Of a stretch of DNA of 64,000 bases, positions 8,026 through 16,252 are shown piece after piece; position 1 is the first letter of the stretch, and each line of letters starts with the position of its first letter. The position numbers and the translations under genes are program-made. Location of the stretch: assembly GCF_001905595.1 (NCBI RefSeq), contig NZ_LIXI01000007.1:1-64000 (forward strand), in the 5' to 3' direction. A model generated the notes under the pieces. That model saw only the letters and a list, made by a program, of their open reading frames with translations, was not told the origin of the DNA and did not search any database. Source of the DNA: Streptomyces sp. CB00316. Its GTDB lineage: Bacteria; Actinomycetota; Actinomycetes; Streptomycetales; Streptomycetaceae.

Positions 8026-8277
8026 TCAGTGGTTCAGGCCGAGGTTGCCGAAGGCCGGGTTGAGCAGGCCGATCACGTTGACCGTGTTGCCGACCACGTG
8101 CACCGGGACGTGGACCGGGACCTGTACAAGGTTGCCGCTGGCGACACCCGGGGAGCCGACGGCCACGCCGTGGGCGTCGGCTCCGCCCTGGCCGGTCGCG
8201 GAGGCCGCGCCGGCACCGGCGGCGATGAGCCCGCCGGCGATCATGGTGACGGCGGCGGCCTTCTTCAGGTTCCTCAC
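8026..8277 (-). CDS. chpE: Short chaplin, cysteine-free ChpE type
   Basis: An 83-residue secreted protein: signal peptide (VRNLKKAAAVTMIAGGLIAAG...ASA, cut near residue 27), then one chaplin domain (GVASGNLVQVPVHVPVHV...GNTVNVIGLLNPAFGN). Chaplins assemble into the hydrophobic amyloid rodlet layer that lets aerial hyphae and spores leave the aqueous phase. The two conserved cysteines are replaced by Val and Leu, and the whole protein has no Cys. In S. coelicolor this is the hallmark of ChpE. The GTG at 8277 has AGGAGG about 9 nt upstream. It lies just downstream of the response-regulator gene on the same strand, with about 110 bp between. Confidence 0.92.
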   Translation of the reverse strand: MRNLKKAAAVTMIAGGLIAAGAGAASATGQGGADAHGVAVGSPGVASGNLVQVPVHVPVHVVGNTVNVIGLLNPAFGNLGLNH

Positions 8278-8389
8278 TTCAGGGTCCTCCTGGAGAGGCT
8301 GCGGCCAGCCGCCGCAGCATGTCCTGGAGAACGGCATGCGGCCTGGAAGGATGCGCCGTTCGGGTGACATGTACCCGACAGTATGAATC

Positions 8390-9034
8390 TCAGCCCGCAG
8401 CGCCGTTGCGAACCGCCCAGAGCGCCGCCTGCGTGCGGTCCGCCAGGTCAAGCTTCATCAGGATGTTCGACACGTGCGTCTTGACCGTCTTCTCGGAGAG
8501 GACGAGGGCGCGGGCGATCTCCCGGTTGGAGCGGCCGTCGGCGATGAGGCCGAGGACCTCGCGTTCGCGTTCGGTCAGGGTGCTCCCCCGCCCCGTGCCG
8601 CTGCCGGCGTCGTCCTGGGCGAGGAGCGCCCCGGCGACCTCCGGCTGGAGCAGGACGTGTCCGGCGTGGACCGAGCGGATGGCGCCGGCCAGGGCGTCCG
8701 GGTCGACGTCCTTGTAGACGTAACCGGAGGCTCCGGCGCGCAGCGCGGGAACCACCGTGCGCTGCTCGGTGAAGCTGGTGACGATGAGGATCCTGGCCGG
8801 GTTGTCGAGCTGGCGGAGCCTGCGCAGCGCCTCGATGCCGTCGGTGCCGGGCATCTTGATGTCCATGAGGACGACGTCGGGCCGCAGCTCCTCGGTGCGG
8901 GCCACGCCCTCCGCGCCGTCGGACGCCTCGCCGACGACCTCTATGTCCTCCTGGATCTCCAGGAAGGTCCGCAGTCCGCGGCGGACCACCTGATGGTCGT
9001 CGACCAGCAGCACCCTGATGATCTTGTCAGCCAC
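8390..9034 (-). CDS. LuxR/NarL-family response regulator
   Basis: A 214-residue regulator with an N-terminal receiver domain (acidic pair D12-D13, phospho-acceptor Asp58 in DVVLMDIKMPG, Thr in LIVTSFTE) and a C-terminal LuxR-type helix-turn-helix (LTEREREVLGLIADGRSNREIARALVL). It is the output partner of the adjacent histidine kinase. The GTG start at 9034 overlaps the kinase stop by 8 bp and has GGAGG upstream, so the two genes are translationally coupled. Targets are unknown; the intergenic CCTAGG sites near 10240-10300 and the neighbouring chaplin are candidates. Confidence 0.93.
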   Translation of the reverse strand: MADKIIRVLLVDDHQVVRRGLRTFLEIQEDIEVVGEASDGAEGVARTEELRPDVVLMDIKMPGTDGIEALRRLRQLDNPARILIVTSFTEQRTVVPALRAGASGYVYKDVDPDALAGAIRSVHAGHVLLQPEVAGALLAQDDAGSGTGRGSTLTEREREVLGLIADGRSNREIARALVLSEKTVKTHVSNILMKLDLADRTQAALWAVRNGAAG

Positions 9035-10172
9035 CGGGGACCTCCATCTCGATCGTGGCGCCCTTCCCGGGCTCCGAAACAACGGTGAGTCTGCCGCCGA
9101 CGCTCTTGGCCCGGTGGCGCATGGAGACGAGACCGAGGTGCCGGCCCGCCCGCCGGACGGCGGTGGGGTCGAAGCCGATGCCGTCGTCGGCGACGAGGAG
9201 GACGGTCGCGGTGGAGCGCCGGGCCAGGGTGACGTCCACGTGCTCCGCGCCGGAGTGGCGCAGGGCGTTGTGCAGGGCCTCCTGCGCGACCCGGAGCAGC
9301 GCCTCCTCCTGGGCGGCGGGCAGGGCGCGTACACCGCTGCTGCCGAAGGTGACCGCGGCCGCGTGGGCCCGGTCCAGCACCTGGATCTGGGTACGGAGCG
9401 TGGCGACCAGGCCGTCCTCGTCGAGGGCGGCCGGGCGCAGCTCCACGACGGCCGCCCGCAGCTCGTCGACCGCTTCGGCGGCGAGGACGGCGACCTGCTG
9501 GAGCTCTCCCTTGGCGCGCGCCGGATCGCGGTCGACGAGGGCGGCGGCGGCCTGGGCGGTGAGCCGGAGCGAGAACAGCTTCTGACTGACGGCGTCGTGC
9601 AGCTCGTGGGCGAGTCGGGAGCGTTCCTCGGCGATGGTCAGCTCGCGGCTGCGCTCGTAGAGACGGGCGTTGGTGAGGGCGATCGCGGCGTGCTGGGCGA
9701 GGATCGAGAGCAGCTGCTCGTCCTCTGCGGTGAAGCCGCAGCCGCCGTCGGGCTTGGGGCACATCTTGTTGGCGAGGAAGAGGGCGCCGATGATCTCGTC
9801 GCCGTCCGTGATGGGCAGGCCGAGGAAGTCGGACATGTCGGGGTGCGCGTCGGGCCAGCCCTCGAAGCGGGGGTCCTTGCGGAGGTCGGCGAGCCGCTCG
9901 GGCTTCGCCTGGTGCAGCATCGCGGCGAGGATGCCGTGCTGGCGGGGCAGCGGGCCGATGGCCTTCCACTGCTCGTCGCTCACGCCGTCGACCACGAACT
10001 GGGCGAAGCCGCCGTGGTCGTCCGGGACGCCGAGGGCCGCGTACTGGGCGTCGAGCAGTTCGCGGGCGGAGGCGACGATCGTCTTGAGGACGTCTCCTAC
10101 TTCGAGGTGCCGGCTCATGGCGAGCAGCGCGGCACTCACCGCGGCGAGGGCCGACGGCGGGCGATGGCTCAT
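9027..10172 (-). CDS. GAF-domain sensor histidine kinase (HisKA_3/NarL type)
   Basis: A 381-residue kinase with no membrane segment. Residues about 20-175 form a GAF domain (VLKTIVASARELLDAQYAALGV...EIIGALFLANK). It is followed by a HisKA_3 dimerisation helix with the phospho-His at residue 192 (RLAHELHDAVSQ) and a HATPase_c domain (VAQEALHNALRHSGA, VADDGIGFD, HLGLVSMRHRAKSVGG). The GAF-kinase layout recalls the cytosolic DevS/DosT class, but this has one GAF and I cannot judge haem binding. It probably senses an intracellular or redox signal. It is co-transcribed with the response regulator. Confidence 0.92.
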   Translation of the reverse strand: MSHRPPSALAAVSAALLAMSRHLEVGDVLKTIVASARELLDAQYAALGVPDDHGGFAQFVVDGVSDEQWKAIGPLPRQHGILAAMLHQAKPERLADLRKDPRFEGWPDAHPDMSDFLGLPITDGDEIIGALFLANKMCPKPDGGCGFTAEDEQLLSILAQHAAIALTNARLYERSRELTIAEERSRLAHELHDAVSQKLFSLRLTAQAAAALVDRDPARAKGELQQVAVLAAEAVDELRAAVVELRPAALDEDGLVATLRTQIQVLDRAHAAAVTFGSSGVRALPAAQEEALLRVAQEALHNALRHSGAEHVDVTLARRSTATVLLVADDGIGFDPTAVRRAGRHLGLVSMRHRAKSVGGRLTVVSEPGKGATIEMEVPGG

Positions 10173-10240
10173 GGGATCACCGTACCGGCGGGGGTCCGGC
10201 GGCCGTATCGGGCCGAGGACGGCTGCCGAGGAGCGGGAGA

Positions 10241-10300
10241 CCTAGGCCGGCCGGGGCCCGGGCCGGGTCCCAGGTCCTAGGTCCTCCCCGGTCCTAGGAC
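10241..10300. promoter_or_regulatory. Cluster of three CCTAGG palindromes (candidate regulator sites)
   Basis: CCTAGG occurs three times in 57 bp, at 10241-10246, 10276-10281 and 10293-10298. The last is part of the perfect 10-bp palindrome GTCCTAGGAC. The sites lie between the kinase gene and the divergent dehydrogenase gene. A six-base palindrome with TA at its centre is uncommon in this GC-rich DNA, so clustering suggests protein binding. The adjacent LuxR-type regulator is the obvious candidate. Confidence 0.4.
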
Positions 10301-10417
10301 GAAGTGCCGGGTGCCGGTGCGGCTCGCGGGCGAGGCGCGGTGCGTTCGGGGCTTCCTACGTTGGAGTCGCCGGGGTCGCCCCGGTGGATGCCGATGTGCA
10401 GCGAGGAGACGGTCACG

Positions 10418-11140
10418 ATGCCGGTTGCGTTGATCACGGGTGGTTCGAAGGGGCTGGGACGCGCGCTGGCCGAGGCGCTGGCCCGGCAGGGGTGGGATCT
10501 GGTGCTGGACGCGCGGACGGCCGGTGCTCTGGAGGCGGCGGCGCGGGAGGTGCGGGAGCGGTACGGGACGCGGGTGGCGGCCGTTCCGGGGGATGTCACG
10601 GACGCGGCGCACCGGGCGGACCTGGTCGCGGCCGCCGGGGAGCTGGGCGGGCTCGATCTGCTGGTGAGCAACGCGAGTGTGCTGGGTGCCGAGCCGCTGG
10701 TGCGGCTGGAGGCGCAGCCACTGGAGGGGTTGCGGCAGGCGCTGGAGACCAATGTGGTGGCCGCGCTCGGTCTCGTACAGGAGGCGTTGCCGCTGCTGCG
10801 GGGGTCGGCCGCGGGGGCTGTGGTGATGGTCAGCTCGGACGCGGCGGCGGAGCCGTACGAGACATGGGGCGGTTACGGGGCGTCGAAGGCGGCGCTGGAC
10901 CAGCTGGCGTCGGTGCTGGGCGTCGAGGAGCCGGGGCTGCGGGTGTGGGCCGTCGATCCGGGGGACATGGACACGGATCTGTACGAGGCCGCGGTGCCGA
11001 ATGACGGCGGGGAGACGCGGACCTCGCCCGCGAGCGTGGCGCCCGCGTTCCTGTGGCTGGTGCGGGAGCGGCCGGCCAGTGGGCGGTTCGCCGCTCCGAC
11101 GCTGCTGGAGGAGCCGGCGGCGGACGGGGGCCTGCGGTGA
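10418..11140 (+). CDS. Short-chain dehydrogenase/reductase (SDR) family oxidoreductase
   Basis: A 240-residue classical SDR: nucleotide-binding TGGSKGLGRALA at the N-terminus, the NAS variant of the NNAG motif (VSNASVLG), catalytic Ser (VMVSSDAA) and the YGASK active site. The substrate cannot be predicted. I chose the ATG at 10418, 10 nt after GAGGAG; the upstream extension lacks the Rossmann pattern. It overlaps the QueA-like gene by the GTGA tetranucleotide, so the two are coupled. It is divergent from the two-component system across a region with three CCTAGG sites. Confidence 0.88.
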   Translation: MPVALITGGSKGLGRALAEALARQGWDLVLDARTAGALEAAAREVRERYGTRVAAVPGDVTDAAHRADLVAAAGELGGLDLLVSNASVLGAEPLVRLEAQPLEGLRQALETNVVAALGLVQEALPLLRGSAAGAVVMVSSDAAAEPYETWGGYGASKAALDQLASVLGVEEPGLRVWAVDPGDMDTDLYEAAVPNDGGETRTSPASVAPAFLWLVRERPASGRFAAPTLLEEPAADGGLR

Positions 11141-12282
11141 GTGCGGTGGGGGCGGCGAGGCGGAACGGGGGCGGCGCCCCTTCGGCCGGGCCCGGGACTT
11201 CGCCACTGGAGGCGTTGCGGGTCCCTGCGGAGCTCTCGGCGCGGGTGCCGGCCGAGCAGCGGGGGGCGGGGCGTGACGACGTACGGCTGCTGGTGACCCG
11301 GGGGACGGCCGTCTCGCACCATGCGTTCCGGGAGCTGCCGGGGCAGCTGCGGGCCGGGGACGTGCTGGTGGTGAACACGTCGGCGACGTTGCCGGCCGCG
11401 GTGAACGGGCGGGTGGGCGGCGAGCGGGTCGTCGTGCACTTCTCGACGCGGGGTGAGGACGGGCGGTGGGCGGTGGAGCTGCGGGCGCCCGGCGCCTCGG
11501 GGGCCACCGCGCCGCGTCCGGGCGGGCCGGCCGGTGCGGTGGTGCGGCTGCCGGGCGGGCGGGAGCTGGTGCTGGAGGAACCGCTGGGGCCCGCGGTGGG
11601 GGCGCGGCTGTGGTGGGCGCGGGTCCCGGACCGGGTGCCGGAGCTGTTGCGGCGGTACGGGCGGCCGATCCGGTACGCGTACACGGAACGGGATCAGCCG
11701 CTGTCCGCCCACCAGACGGTGTTCGCGGTCCAGGCGCCCGACGGGCGCGGTTCGGCGGAGATGCCGAGCGCGGCCCGCCCCTTCACGACCGCCCTGGTGG
11801 CGGAGCTGGTGAGCCGGGGGGTGCAGTTCGCCCCGCTGTCGCTGGATACGGGGGTGGCGTCGGCGGAGGCGCACGAGCCGCCGTACCCGGAGCGGTTCGC
11901 GGTGCCGTCCACGACGGCGTGGCTGGTGAACGCGGCGCGGGCGGCGGGCGGCCGGGTGGTGGCGGTCGGGACGACGGCGGTGCGGGCGCTGGAGTCGGCG
12001 GCGGACGCGGAGGGGGTGGTGCGCGCGGCCGCGGGCTGGACGGATCTGGTGGTGACGCCGCGCCGGGGCGTGCGGGCGGTGGACGGGCTGCTGACCGGGC
12101 TGCACGAGCCGCGGGCCTCGCACCTGCTGATGCTGGAGGCGGTGGCGGGGCGCGAGGCGCTGCGCCGCGGGTACGAGGCCGCGCTGGAGCGGCGCTACCT
12201 CTGGCACGAGTTCGGGGACGCCCACCTCATCCTGTCGAATGAGGAACGTAACCCTCCGAATTGCTTCAGCAACGAACGGTGA
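11137..12282 (+). CDS. QueA-like S-adenosylmethionine:tRNA ribosyltransferase-isomerase
   Basis: The protein is 381 residues. Family features: RELPGQLRAGDVLVVNTSATLPA near the N-terminus (matching QueA DLP..L..GD.LV.N), RPFTTALVAELVSRGVQFAPLSLDTG in the middle, and VVAVGTTAVRALESA...VDGLLTGLHEPRASHLLMLEAVAG plus LWHEFGDAHLIL at the C-terminus. QueA transfers ribosyl from SAM to 7-aminomethyl-7-deazaguanine in tRNA to make epoxyqueuosine. No other queuosine gene (tgt, queC-F, queG) is in the window, so this divergent member may act on another substrate. The GTG at 11137 overlaps the dehydrogenase stop. The tail (RNPPNCFSNER) extends past the family end. Confidence 0.82.
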   Translation: MSAVGAARRNGGGAPSAGPGTSPLEALRVPAELSARVPAEQRGAGRDDVRLLVTRGTAVSHHAFRELPGQLRAGDVLVVNTSATLPAAVNGRVGGERVVVHFSTRGEDGRWAVELRAPGASGATAPRPGGPAGAVVRLPGGRELVLEEPLGPAVGARLWWARVPDRVPELLRRYGRPIRYAYTERDQPLSAHQTVFAVQAPDGRGSAEMPSAARPFTTALVAELVSRGVQFAPLSLDTGVASAEAHEPPYPERFAVPSTTAWLVNAARAAGGRVVAVGTTAVRALESAADAEGVVRAAAGWTDLVVTPRRGVRAVDGLLTGLHEPRASHLLMLEAVAGREALRRGYEAALERRYLWHEFGDAHLILSNEERNPPNCFSNER

Positions 12283-12555
12283 GCCTGTTACGTCACCGAT
12301 GTGAGCCCGGGCATAGGGCGTGCGTCACTTACGAACACACCTAGTGGACCCAAAAGGGCGATTTGGGTAGGCATGAGCGGGGGTTATTTCGGACGAACAG
12401 GATCCTCTTCCACTACCCAGCTTCGTACGTCACACCTTTGCCACGCGATTTTGCTGCCGCTAAGAATTGCTCTCGTCCCCGACGGAGGTGCGCATCGCCG
12501 CCTCCGGTCTCGTCCTCCGTGAGGACACCTGAGCAATTCGAAGAGGTAGCCCTAC
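12283..12555 (+). promoter_or_regulatory. Long upstream region of the transglycosylase gene
   Basis: No gene is visible. Two small hairpins sit close to the ribosome site: CGGAGG/CCTCCG (12483-12506) and GTCCTC/GAGGAC (12512-12526). The upstream half (12300-12440) is unusually AT-rich for this genome, fitting a promoter. I compared it with the c-di-AMP (ydaO) riboswitch known before some Streptomyces wall-hydrolase genes and could not match the conserved core. Confidence 0.35.
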
Positions 12556-13320
12556 ATGTCTGCGACTCGCATTCCCAGCCGTGTCCGTCGTCTCAACAAG
12601 GTCCAGAAGATCTCCGTGGCCGGTGTGTCGGCCCTGGCCGTCGCCTCCCTGACCTTCTCGCTCGTCCCGTCGAACGCCGAGGCCGAGGTTGCCCCGCAGG
12701 CAGCCGGCGCTGCCGCTCCCGTCGCCTTCACCGGAGGCTCCGCACAGGCCAAGACCGTGCAGGACAGCCTCATAGAGCAGCACTCCACCGCCGAGCAGCT
12801 CGTGAAGGCCGCCGACGCCGCCAAGGCGAAGGCCGCCGCCGAGACCAAGGCGAAGGCCGCGAAGGCCGCGAAGGCCAAGGCCGCGGCGGACGCGAAGGAC
12901 AAGGCCGAGAAGGCCGCCAAGGCCGCCAAGGCCAAGGCCGACGCGAAGAAGCGCGGCGCCGAGGCCGCCAACCGCTCCACCGCGCGCAAGCCCGTCTACG
13001 CCAACAACCTGGACGGCTGGATCCGCGAGGCGATGTCGATCATGAAGAAGGAAGGCATCCCCGGGTCCTACGAGGGCATCCACCGCAACATCATCCGGGA
13101 GTCCAGCGGCAACCGCTGGGCGATCAACAACTGGGACATCAACGCCCGCAACGGCATCCCCTCCAAGGGCCTGCTCCAGGTGATCCAGCCGACCTTCGAC
13201 CGGTACCACGTCAAGGGCACCAAGAAGGACCTGTACGACCCGGTCGCCAACATCGTCGCCGCCTGCAACTACGCGGCCGACCGCTACGGCTCCATGGACA
13301 ACGTCAACAGCGCGTACTGA
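12556..13320 (+). CDS. Secreted lytic transglycosylase (SLT domain)
   Basis: A 254-residue exported protein: a signal peptide with hydrophobic core ISVAGVSALAVASLTFSLV, cut near residue 42, then a lysine/alanine-rich helical segment (residues about 84-132, repeated AKAKAAA units), then a C-terminal SLT-type lysozyme fold. The probable catalytic glutamate is Glu182 in IIRESSGN, followed by GLLQVIQPTF and the conserved NIVAACNYAADRYGS. It should cleave peptidoglycan glycan strands; the basic helical linker may bind anionic wall polymers. The ATG at 12556 follows GAAGAGG. It is a monocistron with a terminator downstream. Confidence 0.92.
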   Translation: MSATRIPSRVRRLNKVQKISVAGVSALAVASLTFSLVPSNAEAEVAPQAAGAAAPVAFTGGSAQAKTVQDSLIEQHSTAEQLVKAADAAKAKAAAETKAKAAKAAKAKAAADAKDKAEKAAKAAKAKADAKKRGAEAANRSTARKPVYANNLDGWIREAMSIMKKEGIPGSYEGIHRNIIRESSGNRWAINNWDINARNGIPSKGLLQVIQPTFDRYHVKGTKKDLYDPVANIVAACNYAADRYGSMDNVNSAY

Positions 13321-13353
13321 GCCCGGTCGTACAACTGAGCCGTACACATGCCG

Positions 13354-13383
13354 GAGGCCGGCACCCCACGGGGTGCCGGCCTC
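13354..13383. terminator. Hairpin terminator between converging genes
   Basis: A 13-bp inverted repeat (GAGGCCGGCACCC/GGGTGCCGGCCTC, loop CACG) between the transglycosylase gene and the FHA-ABC gene. It probably works in both directions. Confidence 0.75.
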
Positions 13384-13417
13384 GGCGTCGTTCGTTACGT
13401 GCTTGTCCCCGCGTGGA

Positions 13418-16003
13418 CTACTTGCGCATGACCTCGGGCTCGTGGCGGCGCAGCAGCCGGGCGACGGCGACGGCACAGAGGAGGCCGATCACCAGCAGCA
13501 CGAAGATGTTGATCCCCCACTGGGCCGCCGTGGCCTCCCAGAGCGGGTCCAGGTCGGTCGGGTTCTTCGGGTCCCACGGCGGCATCAGATTGGCCAGGTC
13601 CAGCGTGGTGCCGGCCGCGGCCACGCCCCAGCGGGACGGCATCAGCCAGGTGAGCTGCTCCAGGCCGGGCGTGCCGTACACCTGAAAGAGGACTCCGGTG
13701 AACACCAGCTGGACGATCGCGAACATGACCAGGAGAGGCATGGTCATCTCGGAGGTCTTGACCAGCGCGGAGATCATCAGGCCGAACATCATCGAGGTGA
13801 ACCCGAGGGCCACGATGGAGATGCAGATCTCCAGGGCCGGAGGCATGAACAGCCCCTCGGCCGGCAGCTCGCGGGCGGCGAAGCAGATACCGCAGAGGAT
13901 GACGCTCTGGAAGGCGGTGATCACGCCGAGCACGATCACCTTGGAGACCAGATAGGCCGAGCGGGAGAGGCCGGTGGCCCGTTCCCGTTCGTAGATGACG
14001 CGTTCCTTGATCAGCTCTCGTACGGAGCTCGCCGACCCGGCCAGGCAGATGCCGACCGCGAGGATCAGCAGGATCATTCCGGCTTTCCCGTTGAACTGGG
14101 TCGGCGGGGTGGGCGGGGCCAGTCCGAAGTCCGCCGGGATGACCGCGGCCAGCACACCGATCACCGCGGGCAGCGCCACCATCAGGCCGAGGAAGGCCTT
14201 GTCGGAGGCGATGACGGAGGTGTATCTGCGCACCAGGGTCCACAGCTGCGTTCCCCAGCTCTGCGGCTTCGGGGGCCGCATCTGCTGGGGCGGCGGCATG
14301 TGGACGGACTGCGCGGCGACGGCGTCGATGTCGGCGGCGTACATCTGGTAGTGCTGCGAACCGCGCCAGCGGCCCGCCCAGTCGTAGTCGCGGTAGTTCT
14401 CGAAGGCGGAGAAGACGTCGGCCCACGAGCTGTAGCCGAAGAAGTTCAGCGCCTCCTCCGGCGGACCGAAGTACGCGACGGAACCGCCGGGCGCCATCAC
14501 GAGCAGCTTGTCGCAGATGGCCAGCTCGGCCACGGAGTGCGTGACGACGAGCACGGTACGGCCGTCGTCGGCGAGGCCGCGCAGCAGCTTCATGACGTCG
14601 CGGTCCATGCCCGGGTCGAGGCCGGAGGTCGGCTCGTCCAGGAAGATCAGCGACGGCTTGGTCAGCAGCTCCAGGGCGACCGAGACGCGCTTGCGCTGGC
14701 CGCCGGAGAGCGAGGTGATCTTCTTGTCCTTGTGGATGTCGAGCTTGAGCTCGGCGAGGACCTCGGTGATCCGGGCCTGGCGTTCGGCCTCGGTGGTGTC
14801 CGCGGGGAAGCGGAGCCTGGCCGCGTACTTGAGGGCCTTGGTGACGGTCAGTTCCTTGTGCAGGATGTCGTCCTGCGGGACCAGACCGATGCGCTGGCGC
14901 AGCTCGGCGAACTGCTTGTACAGGTTCCGGTTGTCGTAGAGGACGTCGCCCTCGTCGGCGGGCCGGTAGCCGGTGAGCGCCTTCAGCAGGGTGGACTTTC
15001 CGGAGCCGGAGGGGCCGATGACCGCGATCAGCGACTTCTCCGGGACGCCGAAGGAGACGTCCTTGAGGATCTGCTTGCCGCCGTCGACCGTCACCGTGAG
15101 GTGGCGGGCGGAGAAGGAGACCTGACCGGTGTCGACGAACTCTTCCAGCCGGTCGCCGACCAGGCGGAACGTCGAGTGGCCGACGCCGACGATGTCGTTC
15201 GGGCCGATGAGCGCCGAGCCGGACTTCTGGAGCGGCAGACCGTTGACGTACGTGCCGTTGTGCGAGCCGAGGTCACGGATCTCGAAGCGGCCGTCGGGCG
15301 TCGCGTGGAACTCGGCGTGGTTACGGGAGACCTGGAGGTCGGAGACGACCAGCTCGTTCTCCAGGGCACGGCCGATGCGCATGACCCGGCCGAGCGCCAG
15401 CTGGTGGAAGGTGGTCGGGCTGCGGTCGCCGTAGACGGGCGGTGCGCCTGCGGCGCCGCCGTGCGCCGGTCCGCCGCCATGGGCCGGGGCGGCCGGCTGG
15501 GCCGGTCCCTGCTGGTGCGGAACCTGCTGGTACGGGGCCTGCTGCTGGGGCTCCGGTGCCTGCTGCCACGCCTGCTGGGGCGGTGCCTGGTGGGGCGGGG
15601 CCTGGTGCTGGGCGGGTGCCTGCTGTCCGGGCCAAACGCCGCCCGCCTGCGCGTGCTGCTGCGCGGGGGCCTGGTGGGCTGCGGCGGCCGGCTGGCCGCC
15701 GTGGGCACCGGCGCCGGCGGTGAGATTCAGCCGCGGGCCGTCGGTCGCGTTGCCCAGGCGTAGGGCGGAGCCGGGCCCGATCTCCGTCCGCTGGATCCGC
15801 TGCCCCTGCACATACGTGCCGTTGGTGGAGCCGTGGTCCTCGATGAACCAACTCCAACCGCCCCAGCTGATCGTGGCGTGCCGCCACGAGACTCTGGCGT
15901 CGTCGATCGTCAGGTCCCCCTGCGGGTCACGCCCCAGGGTGTACGGCCTGGACGGATCGAGCGTCCAGGTGCTGCCATTCAATTCCAGTACGAGTTCCGG
16001 CAC
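13418..16003 (-). CDS. Double-FHA ABC transporter (ATPase plus ABC-2 permease), Rv1747-like
   Basis: An 861-residue fusion: FHA domain 1 (residues about 20-85, GRDP...GSTNGTYV), a Gln/Pro/Ala-rich linker (about 100-195), FHA domain 2 (about 205-280, IGRALENELV...GSHNGTYVNG), then an ABC ATPase. The ATPase has Walker A GPSGSGKST at 330-338, the signature LSGGQRKR from 432 and DEPTSGLD near 456. A six-helix ABC-2 membrane domain fills the last 300 residues. This is the layout of Mycobacterium tuberculosis Rv1747, an exporter whose FHA domains bind phosphothreonine left by the kinase PknF. By analogy it should be under Ser/Thr kinase control, but no kinase gene is near. The GTG start at 16003 gives the FHA N-terminus MPELVLELNG. 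Confidence 0.92.
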   Translation of the reverse strand: MPELVLELNGSTWTLDPSRPYTLGRDPQGDLTIDDARVSWRHATISWGGWSWFIEDHGSTNGTYVQGQRIQRTEIGPGSALRLGNATDGPRLNLTAGAGAHGGQPAAAAHQAPAQQHAQAGGVWPGQQAPAQHQAPPHQAPPQQAWQQAPEPQQQAPYQQVPHQQGPAQPAAPAHGGGPAHGGAAGAPPVYGDRSPTTFHQLALGRVMRIGRALENELVVSDLQVSRNHAEFHATPDGRFEIRDLGSHNGTYVNGLPLQKSGSALIGPNDIVGVGHSTFRLVGDRLEEFVDTGQVSFSARHLTVTVDGGKQILKDVSFGVPEKSLIAVIGPSGSGKSTLLKALTGYRPADEGDVLYDNRNLYKQFAELRQRIGLVPQDDILHKELTVTKALKYAARLRFPADTTEAERQARITEVLAELKLDIHKDKKITSLSGGQRKRVSVALELLTKPSLIFLDEPTSGLDPGMDRDVMKLLRGLADDGRTVLVVTHSVAELAICDKLLVMAPGGSVAYFGPPEEALNFFGYSSWADVFSAFENYRDYDWAGRWRGSQHYQMYAADIDAVAAQSVHMPPPQQMRPPKPQSWGTQLWTLVRRYTSVIASDKAFLGLMVALPAVIGVLAAVIPADFGLAPPTPPTQFNGKAGMILLILAVGICLAGSASSVRELIKERVIYERERATGLSRSAYLVSKVIVLGVITAFQSVILCGICFAARELPAEGLFMPPALEICISIVALGFTSMMFGLMISALVKTSEMTMPLLVMFAIVQLVFTGVLFQVYGTPGLEQLTWLMPSRWGVAAAGTTLDLANLMPPWDPKNPTDLDPLWEATAAQWGINIFVLLVIGLLCAVAVARLLRRHEPEVMRK

Positions 16004-16252
16004 TCCGCGCCCCACTTGTTGTCCCCCGAGTTTCCCCCGTCGCAGGGAGTCTAGGGATGCTGAACATCGTGGGGAACTATTCCAGGAGCAGTCCCTTATC
16101 CGAAAGTCGGGCCGGAGAAGACGGGCCCCGAAGCGGAGAAGCGGTGCGATCCCGGAACAAAGGGGACAGCCGACGGAAAGCCCCGCGCCTTCCGTCCGGC
16201 ACTCGGGACGGGCGGCCGAGCGCGGCCGCGGGACCGATACGGTGGGAACACC

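Noticed and set aside
12283..12555. c-di-AMP (ydaO/yuaA) riboswitch before the transglycosylase
   Set aside because: The two hairpins near 12483-12526 do not carry the conserved ydaO core that I recall. It needs a covariance search.
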